NCBI GenBank assembly: GCA_949752745.1
Contig: OX457031.1
Span: 53,536,303 to 53,600,302 of the forward strand
DNA length: 64,000 bases
From: Protula sp. h YS-2021
Lineage: Eukaryota; Annelida; Polychaeta; Sabellida; Serpulidae
Direction of reading: 5' to 3'
Position numbers and translations under genes: made by a program. The notes beneath the pieces are model-generated. The model had not been told where the DNA came from and made no database searches. It worked only from the letters and a program-made list of their open reading frames with translations. Position 1 is the first letter of the stretch; each line of letters opens with the position of its first letter. This document shows positions 1 through 13,100 of this stretch, in pieces.

Positions 1-811
1 TATAGAAATTTGAGATAAATGTCCTTGCAAGTTCCTGGCAATACCATACAACTTCCCGGCCGTAATGCACAGTATCACAGTAAGACAAGTCCTCTGTTGA
101 AGCAGACATTGACGAAAATGCTAACGCTTTTGCTTCTGTTCAGTACGCAGTACTCATAGCAATATGCTCAAAGCACGGTTTAACTATTCATGTTAACTAT
201 TTTTCTAATGAGTAACTAAGCGTATATGCACAAGGGCGTAAGCGCAAAAGCTGTCATTGTATTGCAGGATACTACGCTCGAGTGCTGAGCAGTTAAATAA
301 ACTGTGCATTTCATTTGTCTTTATTTATGATCAAAAAGATATAGCAGCTTTCAATCGTTTTGTAATTTTCATAAAGGAAAATCAATTGTTTTGCATAGCT
401 ATTATTGTCATTTATGTGCCTAAAATGCCATTTTATTTATACAATAGAGTCTGAAAATCTCAAGAAGTAATTTGTTTAAAAATAAAGTGTTATTTGTTTT
501 TAAAACCTGCGAGATATGCCCCCTACGCTGTAATCCCCCTAGACGTTTGGTGGACCTACTCCCGTGCCGCATGCCTCACGGAGCTTTGCAAACACTGAGG
601 AGACACTGAAGCGGTAAACCATCAGAGTAGTGGCGGTCAGACAAACACTGAGCAGACACGGAGGTGGAGCTTATAGCAAGCGAGTGTTAGGCTGAAGTCT
701 GGTTGGCCGCTGAGTCGTGCGGGAATTAAGTCGGACAGTACATAAACAAGTGCTGCTGGGCAACTCTTCATAAATGCAAGAGAGCCGTGGTCAAGCAAGC
801 GCTTCCAGCAA
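1..811. other. AT-rich non-coding stretch
   Basis: No gene or recognisable repeat is visible. The segment from about 570 onward becomes more GC-rich and leads into the tyrosine recombinase remnant, so it may be the 5' part of that element. Confidence 0.4.
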
Positions 812-1790
812 ATGCCACACTACGTATTCATTCGGGCACGTCCCGCTCGCAGACCTGCGTCGCAACATGTCACCTTCTACAATGCATTTCTTATTCCGGG
901 AGTGGTACGGGAAACACAGATTTTGGACGACAAAGTGGCCCAGTTCCGCCCAGCAGCCCTCACAGAAAGCAATCGTAAAACGTACTCGGCCGAAATGAAG
1001 TCGTACCTAGCCTTCTGTTATTTCTTTAGAATGAGCCCAGCCCACTCAGACACTACGACCTTACTCAGTTACGCGTGCTTCCTTAGCCGCTCCCTGAAGC
1101 CCAAGTCCGTGAGATGTTACCTTTCTGCAGCCCACCTTCTCCATATGGAGCTCGGTTACGCGAATCCCCTGCAGGACAACCACTTCCTGAAGGCGCTTCT
1201 GAAAGCCATCGAGACCCAGAAAGGCACCCAACCTCGACAGAAATTACCGCTCTCATTGAATATCTTGCAGCGCATCCGAGGAGTACTCGAACTATCGCAA
1301 CAATTTGATGCTTGTTCCTGGGCGGCATGTCTCAATGGCTTCTTTACCTTTGTGCGCAAATCCTCGCTGCTAACCCGCACCCAAGTGAGCCACGACTGTA
1401 GGACCGGTAGAACGTAACGTTGTGCGAGGACTACGCCTTGGTTCATGTGAAACGCACCAAAACACTTCGAGATTTTTCACGAGCTTTATTTATCCCCGTT
1501 ACAGAAATAGCGCAGTCTAACTTGTGTCCCACCATGGCTGAAACGCTGTTTTTGCCAGTCCCCAGCCCCAACGCTCTTTTCCTACAACGCATCAGACGGA
1601 ACATCCCACTATCCCACTCAGTATTTTCGTCATTACTCATATGTAAATTGCGTGACATTGGCCTAGGTAGCTCGGCTTACAATGGCCACAGCCTACGCCG
1701 AGCCGAAGGAACTTTCGCACTTGCTTGCGTACTCCCGCCACAGGTGATTAAAAGCCAAAGGGACTCAGTTCAAAACACCTTATCGTAACT
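812..1790 (+). pseudogene. Tyrosine recombinase remnant (Crypton/DIRS-type)
   Basis: Two open segments in sequence (812-1417, then from about 1420 to 1788) together resemble a transposon-type tyrosine recombinase. The first has an N-terminal core-binding region (SNRKTYSAEMKSYLAFC) and then the catalytic arginine in FFTFVRKSSLL. The second has a basic HVKRTKTLRDF strand and the HxxR box in GHSLRRAEGTFAL, followed by a helix ending PPQVIKSQ. The reading frame is lost near 1400-1420, and the last helix with the catalytic tyrosine is not convincingly preserved, so this copy is probably dead. No terminal repeats or target duplication were found. The family produces recombinases that insert circular DNA by strand exchange. 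Host domestication is possible but unsupported. Confidence 0.65.
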
Positions 1791-2237
1791 ACATATACTT
1801 TATGGTTTGGGTATTTGGACTTGTCTAACAGTATCTTTTGTTTATAATGTTATCAGCAGTTACGCAACAAAGCCTTGTACCCAAATCACTCTCATTCGCA
1901 TTACCAGTTAAAACGGCTAGAGACTAGATCTCGTTTAACTTTTAATTACAAGTGTTATGTCTCCCAGACAATATTCACAAAGTCTTTGCAGGAAGACGTG
2001 GCGCACGCAGGAGGGGACGTGGTATTATACGTGACTCCCGTCTGTAAATTTTGATTAAATGCCACTATATGACATTACTTTCCAACAAGGTATTATGCGG
2101 AATCCTGTACTTAACCCTTCAGGGTCGTAATTTTGTGCTTCCAAGTATAAGTTTAGCTACCAGGTGGAGCAATTGATCTAGTTTAGTGTAGCATTGTTAA
2201 CACTTGGCAAGTCAAACCATGCAAAACGTGCTATCCT
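1791..2237. other. Non-coding, no feature seen
   Basis: AT-rich sequence between the recombinase remnant and a foldback repeat. Nothing recognisable. Confidence 0.4.
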
Positions 2238-2795
2238 GCCAAAACGACCCGGCCATAAAGTCCCCGATCATAAGGTCCCCAGCTATAAGGTCCCCAATAT
2301 TAAATTTAGGGAAAAATGTCCCCGTTCAAAATATAAATAGCAAATAGGTTTTTTACCTCTAATTTTATTTTCCTATTTAGTAAGAAAGGCGTTTTTAATT
2401 TTTAGATGCTTTCAGCCCGGTTGCTGACTGTACAGTTCAGACAGCTCAGGAGTGTTTATTTGCGGATTTTGGGATTAAGGACCACAGGAATCACACAATA
2501 CATCCACCTTGAAAAGCACTATATTTGTGAGAGATCAGGGATTATATTTAAATCTCGTGAATTCACGCCTGGATCAAGGGATTATGGCTTACAAAAATGA
2601 CACAATGCACCCATCTGAAAAAAGCAATATATGGGAGATCAGAGATGTAAACGTTGTGAATCTTCACCTGTGCCTTGCTTTTGGGCAGGTCGTTGGAGAC
2701 GTTTTAGCCCTGGATTCATTTGGGCATTTTATGACCGGGGACTTTATGACCAGGGACCATATGGCCGGTGGCGTTTTGTGCTGGATTCGCAAAAC
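2238..2795. mobile_element. Foldback/MITE-like repeat with subrepeated arms
   Basis: The left arm (about 2250-2300) has several copies of a short motif CATAAGGTCCCC and the right arm (about 2735-2770) has the same motif inverted (GGGGACTTTATGACC). Both arms include CCGGCCATA next to an AAAACG flank. The interior has no coding sequence. This is the layout of a non-autonomous foldback element. Exact ends and target duplication were not resolved. Confidence 0.45.
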
Positions 2796-3861
2796 GTATT
2801 GAAGATGTACAGAGCCAACGTTTCAGACATTTTTCTCTCTCTTTACTGGTCCGGCATTTTGGCTTTGCTACTCCTCTTGCCTTACTGCCAGTAGGACCAC
2901 AAAATTCGCACATTTGTGGTACAGACGAAACCGGTTGATCGCATAACCCATTTTCCAGACCAAATTATGCGATTAACCGGTTTATGCGTTTGTCCGGTTT
3001 TTTTCTTTTTGAGACAGTATATTTGGCCGTTATGACCTGCATGTTCTATACGAGGGCATTCGATATCCCCCCCCCCCCCCCCCCCCGCCCATCATAATAA
3101 AGATGTGAAATTAAAGCCACTTGCTTAGATGACACATTACGTTTATCTGGTACCCGGTTAAGTGATTTCGTCTGTACTTGATCTGAAGTTACGCATCTTG
3201 CCTTTTGTTTTCGCCTTTGTTTTTATTCCCATGACGAAAACTCGAAGCAAAAACGGTGATTTTTATCAACAAATACAACGCGTAAAAGCTGCAGGAGAAT
3301 TTTCACAAGCCTCTCGCATGTGCCAAAGTCGCACCGTGCATCACACAAATTGTGCCTGCTTTATTTGCATACGCCAAATACGGTGAGCGTAGTGAAATGC
3401 TTGCATGCGTTGGTTTTATAAAATCGACGCGTGGATGCAAAATGACTTTATGAAATGAAATGCACTTCTGAATCTTCTCACGTCTGTGATGGATTTAATA
3501 TATTATTTAGTTTAATTTGTTCCGATAGAACGAGGCACTGGTAAACATATGTACTATTACAAGTTTCTGAAGCTCCTGATTGCAATTTTTTATTCATGTG
3601 TACAATTTGAAATTCGCGGTTATACTCAACAAATGGTGAATGAATAAATCAGAATTTTTTTCTTTCCTCTTTTTGTTCGACTTTTCCTCGTTGACCTTTT
3701 GTAGTTGGATTTTTTGTCGCTCGAATGGAAGCCCCACCGGACTAAAGCCTCCCGGATAGAAGTCCTTCCAACTTGCAGCATTAGGCCGAAAATTCACCCC
3801 TTATTACTTTTCACTTTTGGAAAAATTGTTTCCAATTCAATCAGTCATTGAAGTCATTGGT
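2796..3861. other. Non-coding with a poly-C tract
   Basis: Contains a run of about 20 C at 3068-3086 and AT-rich sequence. No gene is recognised. Confidence 0.4.
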
Positions 3862-3870
3862 AATTGCAAC

Positions 3871-4529
3871 GGAGTACGGAAAAAATGGCAACGGAAATAA
3901 TGGCAACGGAAAATATTGCAAGTGGAAATAATGGCAACGGAAAAAATGGCAAAGTGAAAAAAAGGAAAAAATGGCAAATTTTGCAGGTTTTACTGAAGTT
4001 CAGTCGAAACAAAGAAATTGCCTACCTTGACTACTCAGGATCAAAGAAAGTCCAATCAAAACCACTTAATGCCACTTGATGTCAGGGTATTTGGGGTGCA
4101 AGCAAAAATGGCAAAACATAATCCCTGTGTGCGGCACCGTTAATCCTTTGGATGCTCGGGTGCCAAAGTAACAATACATCTAGTTGGGTGCATCAGGCAA
4201 AACTTATTCGCTGTGTGTACAATGCGGTTAATCTTTCGGATACACGGGTGTCAACGTAACAAAACATTTATTTGTGTATACAGTATTGCTAATCATATGA
4301 ATGTTCGGGTGCCGTCACAACAATACATTTATTAGGGGCGTTGTCTAGAATGAGCAACATGCTCGTGATATTACGCTTAAGAATAAATTTGACAAATGTG
4401 ATAAAATTTCTATTTTGTTACTTTGCCATTTTTTCCGTTTTTTCACTTTGCCATTCTTTCCGTTGCCATTATTTCCACTTGCCATATTTTCCGTTGCCAT
4501 TATTTCCGTTGCCATTTTTTCCTACACCC
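3871..4529. mobile_element. 659-bp MITE with long subrepeated TIRs and 9-bp TSD
   Basis: The left arm (3871-3990) and the inverted right arm (4415-4529) match closely over about 115 bp. Each consists of tandem short units of the type GGAAAAAATGGCAAC. The element is flanked by identical 9-bp duplications, aattgcaac, at 3862-3870 and 4530-4538. Outer ends read GGAGTACGG on the left and GGGTGTAGG on the inverted right. No transposase is encoded. Long TIRs with a 9-bp duplication are typical of Mutator-like (MULE) elements, but an 8-bp hAT-type duplication cannot be excluded. Confidence 0.75.
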
Positions 4530-4606
4530 AATTGCAACTAATGTGATTGCCACTAAAAAAACTGAGTATAAAAGGCCACATTCGTCGTTACTTTTAGCTT
4601 TAAAAA

Positions 4607-4860
4607 ATGAAGTGATGAAGAAAAATACAGGAGGTTCAAAACTCTACTATGCTGGATTTACCTCCACAGTCAAGAACAAAAGGAAAACCTCGATGCGCTG
4701 GGAATGTTCGAGGCGCCGCACGTACGACAGCAAGGGGACAGTTATCGCAGATATGTGGTACGACAATAAGGGTCAGAGCTTTACGGCCGGATGCTGCTGT
4801 ACGTCAGAGATCATGGTCGGAGACAGCTGTGTAGAGCTAAGCACTGGTCTATGGATTTGA
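4607..4860 (+). pseudogene. FLYWCH-type zinc finger fragment
   Basis: An open segment downstream of the MITE has the layout of a FLYWCH finger: GGSKLYYAGF, then a basic stretch, then MRWECSRRR and KGTVIADMW. FLYWCH domains occur in MULE transposases and in chromatin proteins. The expected second cysteine before KGTV is a serine here, and no transposase core follows, so this is probably a fragment. Its position 80 bp beyond a MITE with a MULE-like duplication may be coincidence. Confidence 0.35.
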
Positions 4861-4935
4861 CTCATAAGACTTTTCCAAGGACTGCAGTTGAAGTGCAAAA
4901 CTCTTCCTTCGAAGATACAATCATCTTGTGGATGG

Positions 4936-5032
4936 GGGTTTTTCCAGCGAGGCTTTTATCAGGGGGGAGGGGGGGGGGCTTCTTTCTAGGGGGATGGGGG
5001 AGCTACAGCTTCTTTCCTACCCGTGCCGGGGG
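4936..5032. repeat. G-rich low-complexity tract
   Basis: Several runs of 5-11 G on the + strand could form a G-quadruplex. No coding role is visible. Confidence 0.6.
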
Positions 5033-6044
5033 CTTCTTTCAACATTCCAAGATTTTAAAAATATTTTTGGCCAAGTACTCAACTTTTCAAATTTCAGAAA
5101 TAGGTTTTGGTTTAATTTATAATTACTATTTACGCATAATTAACAAATGAACATTACGAATTAAAACAATAATCAAGATGGAATGTTCATCAGAGTTTCC
5201 ATAATAAAATGTCGCACGCAATTTGCCGAGTATTTGCTTGGTCTGAAGAGCAGCACTTTATTTCCATAGCAACGAGCTTGTTGTTTAAGTAAGGCACAGG
5301 TGCTCAAGAGCTGCCTCTCCTAATTATGCGACGCTCGCCCATGTTATTTACAGCATAACCCCAACAAATGAACCGCCATCATGGGCCAGACCTTGTTGTT
5401 CTAGTTTTTTTTTTTTTTTTTTTTTTTTTTTAATCTTACGAGAAATATGTGGCAAAGGCTTTGAATAAAATAATATCTGTTTTACAGAAAGTATTCAGTT
5501 ATTAATGGTGTGGTCAGGGGGGGTTAGCACCGCCAGCAAGTGATAAGCATGTAACGGCACCTGTTTGTGTTGTAACTATAACGACTTCTAAACGTTACAT
5601 TCGTGTAATGCCTCGACAGCTAAGGCCCAAGTCAACAGTTTTTATCTTTCGAGTGCTGTAACAGCTAAATATGTTACTATAAATAATGATGGGAAGGACA
5701 ATGGCAGTTATTAATCGATGAAAAGGGGATATAAAATATTGCCACTTATTTGGAAAAAAAACAGTGTTGGGGAATTATAAATCAATAACAATTAGAATGG
5801 TCGGTACTTACGAACCGTATATTCAAACACACCGAGATCTACATGGTGTCTGTTTAGAAGCGGTTTCCTAACAGCAAATTTATCAATGGATATCTGAAGC
5901 AAAAACAGCCGAGTTCATAGCAATTTTTTTTTCAAAGGACATGGGACTTTTACGACACAATGATGTGGCACCGGCGCCGTCCGTAGGAAAAGAAACCACG
6001 AATACGAAAGCAAAAGCGTGCTCGGATATCTCACCCTCCAGGGG
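5033..6044. other. Non-coding, includes poly-T tract
   Basis: AT-rich with a T run of about 28 at 5405-5432. No supported gene. Confidence 0.4.
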
Positions 6045-6411
6045 TGGCACTGAGGATATAAGCCATGGCACTGGGGATTTACGCCATGGCACTGAGGATA
6101 TAAGCCATGGCACTGGGGATATACGCCGTGGTACTAGGGATACAAGCCATGGCACTGAGGATACAAGCCATGGCACTAGGGATATACGCCATGGCACAGG
6201 GGATACAAGCCATGGCACTGGGGATACAAGCCATGGCACTGAGGATATAAGCCGTGGCACTGGGGATACAAGCCATGGCACTGGGGATACAAGCCATGGC
6301 ACTGGGGATATAAGCCATGGCACTGGGGATATACGCCATGGCACTGGAGATACAAGCCATGGCACTGGCGATATAAGCCATGGCACTGGGGATATACGCC
6401 ATGGCACATGG
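6045..6411. repeat. 21-bp minisatellite, about 17 units
   Basis: Tandem units of GGCACTGGGGATATAAGCCA type, 21 bp long, differ at a few positions (GAGGATATA, GGGGATACA, GGGATATACG). Because 21 is a multiple of three and the unit lacks stops in several frames, long repetitive open frames arise on both strands. They have no other sign of being genes. Confidence 0.9.
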
Positions 6412-6544
6412 GATATACTCTATGGCCATCAGGAAAATTCTTCCCCACGGGGAGGTTTCCGCCGAGCATTAGCCAATGGCGATCACAGCAGTCCAAAACT
6501 CAGCGGTATTTTGGAGTTAACTGTACCCAGGGTAAGTTTCTGTC

Positions 6545-6605
6545 CGTACCCCTCTCCCCCACCCCAACCCCCTCCCCCCCCCCCCCCCACACACACACAC
6601 CCGTT
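6545..6605. repeat. C-rich / CA low-complexity tract
   Basis: Poly-C runs followed by an ACACAC tract. Simple sequence only. Confidence 0.7.
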
Positions 6606-6714
6606 CCGGTTAACCACTGTTAAGGAGCTGCATGGAGGCGATAGCAGGGGGCTCGGGCGGGGGGCACTCAGCTACCCAAGGACTACCCTGCGTGCCTAAA
6701 CGCGGAACTCTAAT

Positions 6715-6885
6715 TTTGAAACAATACCCCTTTTTTGTTCAAACGCGGAGTGAAATTAAGAGAAACACCCCCTTTTCGTGAATGAAAATTACCCCCTTTT
6801 GAGAACCGAGTATGGCCACAAAATTATTCCCCTTTCTCCGCGTTTTTTTTGGACCCGCATGGAAACACCTTTTCATTGCGCTCCC
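6715..6885. repeat. Dispersed repeat, copy 1
   Basis: Contains AACGCGGAGT, short poly-C blocks (ACCCCCTTTT), CCGAGTATGGCCACAAAAT and CTTTCTCCGCG. The same succession of motifs recurs near 15240, 18370 and 28650. No coding capacity. Family unknown. Confidence 0.55.
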
Positions 6886-8051
6886 CCCCCCCCTCCCCTT
6901 CAGACAAGGGGGGAACAATTCCGCGAAATATTGTTGTTACTACTTGTCAGTTTAATTGCATAAACGTGACATTTTCTGTTAAATATATATTTTATAGAGG
7001 TTTTTCTCAACACCCGAACTGGTGACGTGTGGAGAGGCGATCCGAACCCAAGTAACAGAAAAACAAGGGTTTTCTTTCTTGTTTGGTGTACGCGAAACCT
7101 GCTCATAAATTATGAAAATTATACCATTTCCCCTTTTTCAAATTCGACGCCTGCGTGGTCCCCAAGAATATCAATCAGTTCTAATTGCTTTTAGGGAAGA
7201 ATTTAATAAACATAGGATTGCTTTAAGGTTATAATATCTGCCTCTTGTGTTTAAAGAATGCAGTTGTTTCTCCTTAAAGTATGATTTTTAAATGGAAATG
7301 TTCAACGACAGAGAGCCAAGAAGACAGAGGGCCACGAAGTTTTCATTCGATTTGAGGTTCAAAACTCTAGGGGAAAAGCCCCCTTCCCAACTTCCTGTCA
7401 AACCGCCCATTTTTCATACTAGGTAAAAAGCCACCCTCTCCCCCAACCCATGTTCAATAGAAAGTTGAAAGGGCTTATTCTGTTCTTTTTATGTGCATTT
7501 CATTGACAGGTTTTTTTTTATTTTCTAACAAGTTTTTTTTTCGGTTGCATTTAACAATGTAATCTGAACATAATTCCAACCATACATAATTTTCAACTCC
7601 GAGAATGCACTCGTCTATCATTGGATCACAGATTTAATTGCACTGTCACTGTGCTTGGTTGACTGCTCTCCCCCCTCCTCACACAACGCAAGTGAACGGA
7701 TAGTATAGTATTTAATGAATGAGTTACTTGTCTTTATTGCTGTGATTTTCTCTTCGTGTTATAGTTTAATTTTTTCTATGAAAGTCGCACAGTTTAAATC
7801 TGCAAGAGGTGGGTAGCTGGTTTGCCCCACCCCCTCCCCCCAGCTCCCCGCCTACCAAAGGAAGCCATTGTCAACTGGTTTTATTACTAGCAGAATTTGT
7901 ATAAGTTACAGAAGAAGTTACTGGTAGGAACACCTCTCTTTTTCTTCTTCTTCTTCTGATTCTTCTTCTTTTCCTTTTTTTTATGCTTGAATCCGAGAAG
8001 AACTTGTGACGGCGTTAAACAATGCTCGTGGCTCAGAAAGTAGTGACTATC
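6886..8051. other. Non-coding, no feature seen
   Basis: AT-rich with homopolymer and TTC-rich tracts (7938-7975). Nothing gene-like is supported. Confidence 0.4.
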
Positions 8052-8121
8052 TATAATTAGGTGATGACTGTTCCTAATTAGGTGATGACTGTTCCTAATT
8101 AGGCGATGACTGTTCCTAATT
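8052..8121. repeat. 23-bp tandem repeat, 3 copies
   Basis: Three near-identical units of CTAATTAGGTGATGACTGTTC. Confidence 0.85.
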
Positions 8122-8657
8122 GCCACATGTTCCTTGTTTCTTTTTTGCGCAACGGTTTTCATGCACAGCTTGTGCGGCAGTAGGATTGGTGAATCTTGTA
8201 CGAATATTCCTTTCTATTAGACACATTTTGATAGAAGTAAAACGTTTCATTTTACCTCTTATGTGTGTTCAAATAATGTGTTTGGGCAAATGCAAATTCT
8301 GTACAATCTTGTATTGGGTCATGCTCCCGAATCCCTTGTACACAAGTTAATTTTTTTCCACATTTGAATTAGAAGCAGAAAATTTCCAAGATGAATAAAA
8401 TACTTTGTGAATTGATAGAGATTTAATTCAAAACACAGGCTCCGGTTGATAGCAACATTTTGGGCAACTGATTAAAATTGTGTTATGTTAAAAATGAATA
8501 ACTATATAGCTTGTAAAATTGTAACAATATTTAATAATTCCCTTTAAACCATTGCACTTAATTATACTGAAAAGTAAGAAGCAAATACTTTTGCAAACGT
8601 CAAGTCAAAGCATTTTCAAAATATAATTCGGCCTAGTTCAGGCCTAGTTCAGATAGA

Positions 8658-8765
<108 letters not shown>

Positions 8766-9078
8766 GTAACAATGCATATCGTCAGCTGGCGGGATTTGCG
8801 GAGGCAAAGGTTATTCGTCTTCCGTGTGTTATCGGTGATTTCTGCAATTTAGTTATAGATTTAAGATTTTATTACTGTTTTGTTTATTTATGTATGTAAT
8901 TTAAGGATCTATCGAATACGTTGTGTAAATATTCGTATGATCAATATATGCACTGTATTCAGTTTTAGTAGCTCACGTCGTCGGATAGAAAGGAATCGAT
9001 GTTTTGTTTATCTATGTTATCAGACGCAATGTTCCTCCTGACGTCAGCAAACGCTAGGTCCAGGCACCAGCAATTTGG

Positions 9079-9120
9079 CGGGGGGGGGGGGGGGGGTTGG
9101 GATTGGGGTGGGGGGAGTGA
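9079..9120. repeat. G-run tract upstream of adenylate cyclase
   Basis: A run of about 16 G plus shorter G runs, roughly 330 bp before the first recognised adenylate cyclase exon. Confidence 0.6.
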
Positions 9121-9454
9121 TCGGGTAATACGTGACTACTGCTAGAACAAAAACACCTCGATACCTGCAATAAACCTATCGAAAGTATCTGTAAACACTT
9201 TTAATTCACAGTTAAACGGTGAAAACAGTGGATTCTGTTGTCAGAAAATTCCGAATTGCGTAGCAACGAAGATTTTGTTTTGTTTTGTTTTTTATATTGC
9301 TCATTATGAGCAAAACAAAAGTACACATTTAATAACGTAAAAACTGCAGTCGTTTTTAAGATCATGTTCGCGCTAAGTACAAAAGTTAAAGACAAAGGAA
9401 GTTTATTAAATTCATATTTATTTTGAACCTTATATTTTTGTTTCTTTTTTTCAG

Positions 9455-10126
9455 GATAATCAACGAAAAGTATCCCTAAACACAGTTCGTAAATCAAGTA
9501 CATTTTCAAACGTGTCAAAAATGTCACTAAGTCGAAGAAAAAGAAGTGAGTCTCGCGTCGCTGTTTACGAAGATCCACTGGACGATATCGCTAATCAGCA
9601 GTCGACCAAATCACAAACGCAGAGCATCTCCAAAATTTTCAAGAGCAAACGTTTTAGTGATCTAAATTTGGAGAAGCTCTATCAGCGCTATTTTTTTAAA
9701 TTCAACTTGCATAATATGTGGCGATTCTTGTTAACAATGGTGCTTGTTTGCGTGGTATTAATTTGCTTCCATTACATACGTGGATCCGACTCTCTGGAAA
9801 CCGGAGCTATTTTGGGAACCGTCATAGTGCTATGTATAGCTTTGGCGATTATTTCAAACGGTCCTTTTTTCACCCAATTTCAAATGGAAATTGTGGCATA
9901 TATATTGTTAGCAATTAGTGGTGGGACCATAGTTCTCCTCGTGCTAGAAACAGTCCCTAAAAGCGCTGCCGAGGGTGTCTGGTGCGTTCTCTTCTTTATA
10001 TTTTTATTCTACACGTTGCTGCCTTTGCGCATGCGCGTCGCCGTGGCGGGAGGAATCTCTATTTCGCTGATACACATCGTCATAACAGTGATTGTCAACA
10101 TTAACGACGATTTCCTCTACAAACAG
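9455..10126 (+). CDS. Adenylate cyclase exon 1: N-terminus and TM1-TM5
   Basis: Preceded by a pyrimidine tract and AG at 9453-9454; donor CAG|GTGAAC at 10127. Encodes a basic Ser-rich N-tail, the LYQRYFF signature and five hydrophobic segments beginning [17 protein letters not shown] at 9521 is the first methionine, but the open frame upstream of it suggests a further 5' exon. Confidence 0.88.
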
Positions 10127-13100
10127 GTGAACAAATTCAAGCGCCTAACTTGGCTCCACACTTTTAAGGAGAGTGAAAATTTGTTTGTTGGCTTATAATA
10201 TACTGAAGGACAAAAGAAACTTAACATGCAAATGAAATATATCATTTCGAGAAAATTAGTTATTCAATTACTTTCATACTTACACGAATGCAAGATGCAC
10301 TGATTCTTTAACATAATTTTATACAAAATGACCCATACTCCTAAGCGTCTGCAAAATCCAGACTGATAAAAGATGCGACTGTCACAATTTCGGCGTGCAC
10401 AGAATTTAATGACCTGAAGTGTCCTCAATACGTGTGTGTCCCCCATTGTAAAGCACGGATCGAATGGGGCATCGACATGATCAGTCGGTTGATTCGATAC
10501 TGAGGGTATCGGTGCCACTCTTCTATCAAAGCCTGGCGTAGCTGAGCATGGTTTTGAGGAGGCGGATTTCGAGTACGAACCTTCCTATCCAGATGATCCC
10601 ATAGATGTTCTATGGGGTTCATGCCCGGGGAATAGGGTGGCCAATCCAAGGTGTTGACATTGTTTCCTGCCAGGTAATCCCTAGTCGCCTGAGCGGCATG
10701 TGGGCGCGCATTATCGTGCATGAATATTGCATCAATGTTCTGCTGCAAGTATTGAGTACAGTATTGATGTTGCGATTTGCAGTCAAATTACCATCAATGA
10801 CCAGAAGCTGTGACTTCCAGCCACATCGAATGGCTCCCGACATCATCACAGAACCGCCGTCAAAACGATCCACCTGATTGACTGCGCATGCGGCGATGCG
10901 TGCGCCGATCCGTCTGTATATGCGCTGGCAGCCATCTGCGCGGTATTATTGAAACCGTGACTCATCGCTAAATATCACACGTCGCCAGTTTTGCAATCTC
11001 CACCCTCCACGATGGTGGCTATCAGCCTACGAGCGGCATCGTATACGTCTCCGAGCGTTCAAGACGACGCCGACGTAAGGTCTGCGAGCGCGTAATCCGT
11101 GTTCACGAAGACGTATGATGACAGTTATTGCACTTATGCGGTTGTTTGCTGTGCCTGGGATCTCCATCTCTGTGGCTGCGGCACTGCGAAACCGATCGCG
11201 CAGGTGGATCAAACGGATCCGGCGATCCTGATTTGGCGTAGTTTCTCGAGGGCGCCGGCTTCTTGGTCGGTCCCGAGTGCACACAGTTTCAATATATCGC
11301 GGTTGCATCTGGTATATTGTAATTCGGCTACAGTCAAAGCGCCGTGTCACTTGGTTGAGTGGTACACCAGCTTCTAGCATGCCAGTAGCGTGGTCGCAAC
11401 AGTTTTGCGGAAGTCGAGGCATCTTTATGCGCTCGATATTTAAACCAAAATTTACATAGAAGCATTGCAACATCATTCTTCTAAATAACTGATAGTAAAA
11501 ATTAGGAATCAACTCGAGCAGAACGAGATCCTGCCTATCAATATGGTTTAAAGCTCTATACCACATTAACACCTTGATGATCATTGTATCGGAATAGAAC
11601 AATAGATTATGTCGCAGATTTAGGTCACTAACAATTATTCAAAGTTTCAAGCAAAACAAATTTAGAATAAGAAATATTTCACTTTTTGTATGTTAAGTTT
11701 CTTTTGCCCTTCAGTATATCTACATGAAAATACATAAATATTACTTTGACAAGTTTTGAACTGGTGAATTTATATTTTTGGCTTTGGCATGAAAGTATGA
11801 ATAGTTTTTGTTTCTCACTTAAGGAAAAAAACTAAGAAATTAGCTTATAGATTCGAGCGGTACTCTTTCACCGAAAGCGAATAAATCATTTTTATCAAAT
11901 GAATATTGTGTTGAAAAAACTGCAAGAAAATTTTCGCGTATGTTAACACTGTGTATGATGTGTTGAAAATAGATACTTGCCAATGTGTGCCTTTTCGCCG
12001 CTGCGAATGTCGCTGGGATATTCACACACTACCCGACAGAGGTCGCCCAAAGGGCTGCTTTCACGGAGACCAGGCGATGCATGAAAGCCCGCTTGGCTAT
12101 CCAGAGAGAAAACCAGGAACAGGTTGCTAATGTTTTGGGGTTTTCTTTTTTTTTTTTTTTTTTAAGAAAAAAAAACAAGTTCTCGTTCTATAAAATGAAG
12201 CAATTGAAGTGTAGATCGAAATTAGTTTGAGATTTTTAATGTGTCAGGTGGCTCCAAAACAGAAACTGTAGCTCTACAAGGTATTAAAGTGTAGCCTATG
12301 GCTTCTTCATACACCAAACTTCACAGGAAATACCGCTTCCATGCGACAAGAGACTATTTAAATTTATATATTTTTTAATTTAATTTTTTTATTTTTATGT
12401 TTTTAAAAATTTTGACATTTTTCAATTTTTAACCTATTTGGATCTACTCGCTTCCCTCTAATTCTCCCTAAACCTGCCATTCCAACATTTACCTATATCT
12501 GCAAAAACAAAAAAAAAAAAAAAAAAACAGAACATCTCCTTTTGAACAAAGATTTTGAGAATTAACTGACGTTTGGATATTAGCCAAAGTTTGGACCTTT
12601 TTAACCGTATTTCAATTTATGCTGTTATGCCAGCATAGACCTTTATCCTTTTCACTTTGTGCAGATCATCGACGCTGAACAAAATTCTGAAACAGAACTT
12701 TTTTTAGACGGAGTGAGTAATGGTTTGTGAGACGCTTAATAGTCACAGTTCTATGGCCTCCCAAACACGAATCGATTTTTGAGGACACAACTCCTGTCTC
12801 CATAAAGAGAATACTACAGGACAGATCAGGTCTGACCACGAAGTAAATCCAAACTTCAAAGTCCACTCAAAAATAACAGCTAACGGGTGGGCCATTTCGC
12901 CCCACTCCATCCCCAAAAAAGAGAAAACTAGGTCATGAAAAGCAGACCAGCCCGGTCAACTCGCTAAAATGTTAACCAAAAGGTCAGCATTTTCTTACTG
13001 CTCAATAATACTTCATGTTGACTCAAAATAAAATATCTGCGAAATGTTTTCCTACAGAGTATGTCACAAGCGGATGGATATTTTAAAAAGTTGTTCCTCT

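Noticed and set aside
5883..6699. Long repetitive open frames in three frames over 6045-6411
   Set aside because: They follow from a 21-bp minisatellite without stops, on both strands, with no start context, domain or exon borders.
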